64,000 nt of DNA from Thermofilaceae archaeon (GTDB lineage: Archaea; Thermoproteota; Thermoprotei; Thermofilales; Thermofilaceae): assembly GCA_025057995.1 (NCBI GenBank), contig JANXEW010000001.1, forward strand, positions 248,001-312,000. Direction: 5' to 3'. Positions within the stretch are counted from its first letter, which is position 1, and every line of letters starts with the position of its first letter. Of this stretch, positions 62,832-64,000 are shown piece after piece. Both the position numbers and the translations under genes were made by a program. Below the pieces are notes generated by a model. That model did not search any database, was not told the origin of the DNA, and saw nothing but the letters and a program-made list of their open reading frames with translations.

Positions 62832-63194
62832 ATGGCAATATGGACGTTAAGCGGAACTTTTGAAAACTGGGAGGTCGCGCTTAAGAAAAGGGTTTGGGGA
62901 GTAAGCGAAAAAGCGAAAGGCTTGTGGGGGAAGGTCCAGCCCGGAGATAAAGTAGTATTCTATGCTACGGGGAAGGGTATAATAGGGTACGGCATTGTAG
63001 AAGAGAAGTTCGTGAACCAGGAGCTAATATGGCCGAGAGAAAAGCAGGAGGGTAAACCCTTATGGCCCTACCGTTTCAAGATTCGCGTCGAGGAGGTTTT
63101 CGATAACCCTAAACCCAAGCCCAAAGGTATGTTCGTTGCCTTCGCCATCAACAAGCTAGGAGAGGAAATTTACCGAGTACTACTCAAGAGTTGA
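62832..63194 (+). CDS. EVE-domain (PUA-like) protein
   Basis: A 120-residue EVE/YTH-PUA fold protein. AIWTLSGTFENWEVAL, GLWGKVQPGDKVVFYATGKGIIGYGIVEEKF and LWPYRFKIRVEEVF match the family, which binds modified nucleotides in DNA or RNA through an aromatic cage. Stand-alone EVE proteins occur in archaea; no restriction or other defence gene lies nearby, so an RNA-related role is equally possible. Confidence 0.88.
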   Translation: MAIWTLSGTFENWEVALKKRVWGVSEKAKGLWGKVQPGDKVVFYATGKGIIGYGIVEEKFVNQELIWPREKQEGKPLWPYRFKIRVEEVFDNPKPKPKGMFVAFAINKLGEEIYRVLLKS

Positions 63195-63331
63195 TCTCCC
63201 TTACGTCAAGTGCTCGAATACGTGGTATGATCCCATATGGCACCTATGTTAGATCGACTTCAACGTTATGAGAAGGCGTCCTTCACGTGTTTAACAGACG
63301 TGTCATTATATAGTCTAGAGTTAAGCAAGAT

Positions 63332-63350
63332 GAGTGGAGTATTGCCACTC
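63332..63350 (+). repeat. Hairpin GAGTGG/CCACTC behind an orphan TATA
   Basis: GAGTGG-agtattg-CCACTC is a 6-bp stem. CATTATATAG near 63303-63312 is a TATA-like element that would start a plus-strand transcript at about 63335, at the hairpin. No ORF follows at proper spacing. Confidence 0.3.
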
Positions 63351-63430
63351 TACCCCCTACTTTCTCGTAGATCTAGATCGAACATAAACCTCGATAATTT
63401 ACGCGGTAGAGTTAATAGAAATTTTAATAG

Positions 63431-63931
63431 TTAGGAAGCGATTTTAATCTTATACCTTTCTACGCTTACTCCAAGCCTGCTTAACAGAGCATGTTGCTCC
63501 CGCACCTGCTTTTCCGAGACCTTGGGGTCGAAGCCGCTTTGAATGTTCATGAACTCGTAGTCTAGCGCGTGTTTGGTGAGGAGCTCTTCGATGTCGGGTG
63601 GAAGCGGTGCGCGAGCTGTGTATACGGTGACTAAAGCTGTATTCCCTTCCGAGTAGACTGTTACCAGCTTGGGGGAGGGGACCCCGAGCTTAGCCATTGA
63701 GAATAGGACTCTGAGGTCTGGTAGGGAGGGGGATGTGCGTGGGACAGGGTGGGTGTGGATGACCGCTACAGCTCTACCGTGGTTCGTGACTAGGGGTATG
63801 GCTACCCCGTACCGGGAGCCTTTCAAGCGGAGCGCGTGCCCATCCTCGTATAAGACGACGGCGTTCTCTACAGTATCCGCTTCCGAGGCGAGAGTTCTAG
63901 CCGTTTCGAGTATTACGTTTTCCACAGTCAT
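63431..63931 (-). CDS. JAMM/MPN-domain metalloprotease
   Basis: A 166-residue stand-alone JAB1/MPN protein. The zinc motif AVIHTHPVPRTSPSLPDLRVLF (HxHP with a downstream SxxD) is intact, and a Glu upstream (VVLYEDGHAL) may be the catalytic base. Archaeal members cleave isopeptide-linked SAMP/ubiquitin-like modifiers or desulfurate substrates. No ubiquitin-like gene is adjacent. ATG start with an AT-rich TATA-like ACTTTATT about 22 nt upstream. Confidence 0.87.
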   Translation of the reverse strand: MTVENVILETARTLASEADTVENAVVLYEDGHALRLKGSRYGVAIPLVTNHGRAVAVIHTHPVPRTSPSLPDLRVLFSMAKLGVPSPKLVTVYSEGNTALVTVYTARAPLPPDIEELLTKHALDYEFMNIQSGFDPKVSEKQVREQHALLSRLGVSVERYKIKIAS

Positions 63932-64000
63932 AACATTAAACTACGTTCTAATAAAGTTTTTGGAGCGTTATCTCCCGGTTGTTCCGGTCTCATCTTAGCA

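Noticed and set aside
62832-63194. EVE-domain defence island
   Set aside because: EVE proteins can sit with restriction systems, but the neighbours are a sugar dehydrogenase and a JAMM protease, with no nuclease, methylase or ATPase of a defence type.

Overview
The window is archaeal chromosome. It carries TFB, Rpo7, Spt4, the eukaryote-type ribosomal proteins S24e and S27ae, an archaeal S15, separate Kae1, Bud32 and Pcc1 proteins of KEOPS, a DUF359-type dephospho-CoA kinase, an AMP phosphorylase and a tungsten-type aldehyde oxidoreductase. GTG and TTG starts are frequent. Many first genes have a TATA-like box 25-30 nt before the start codon and no clear Shine-Dalgarno, which fits largely leaderless transcripts. 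Downstream genes are often joined by ATGA, GTGA or TTGA overlaps, or by a stop abutting a GTG. The likely source is a thermophilic member of the TACK/Thermoproteota group; the order cannot be fixed from sequence alone.

Layout. 1-7.8 kb: the end of an FtsX-like permease, carB-carA in inverted order, and a TIM-barrel sugar isomerase. 7.8-15 kb: a divergent RpiB-like isomerase, an AT-rich island with an orphan gene behind a perfect palindrome, SurE, a CDF metal exporter, an FGGY kinase, a PIG-L deacetylase and an APH-type kinase. 15-23 kb: the information-processing core, with dph6, tfb, pcc1, a DHH nuclease, rps15 and bud32 facing rpo7, spt4, the DUF359 kinase, rps24e, rps27ae and kae1. 23-36 kb: carbohydrate and nucleoside metabolism (StrS-type aminotransferase, Zn-dehydrogenase, MFS, DUF89, FGGY kinase, saccharopine-dehydrogenase-like protein, nitroreductase, Gfo/Idh, AMP phosphorylase), then a tandem pair of YjbQ paralogues with a zinc-ribbon membrane protein, then RraA with a DUF296 protein. 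36-43 kb: a radical SAM/DMT pair, a PHP hydrolase, two orphan genes and about 2.5 kb without clear genes but with hairpins that may be small RNAs. 43-49 kb: a four-gene AOR cluster and an HhH radical SAM protein. 49-53 kb: a probable decayed gene, ThiL, a P-loop/deoxyribosyltransferase-like fusion between two small thioredoxin-fold proteins, and a tRNA gene read as Thr(GGT) with an 18-nt insertion. 53-64 kb: a GH116 glucosidase, a stand-alone flavodiiron-type MBL protein, a beta-propeller/TldD/TldE operon, a mutarotase-like protein, Gfo/Idh, EVE and JAMM proteins.

The genes suggest a heterotroph using sugars and sugar derivatives, with salvage of nucleosides (SurE, AMP phosphorylase), de novo carbamoyl phosphate synthesis and ferredoxin-linked aldehyde oxidation. 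The most promising less-described items are the YjbQ pair with complementary motif loss, the AOR-linked SUOX-fold and S-component-like proteins, the NDT-like fusion, the tRNA insertion and two hairpin candidates at 40.5-41.5 kb. No CRISPR array, rRNA, intact insertion sequence or recognised defence system was found. All family calls come from reading motifs by eye; no database search was run.
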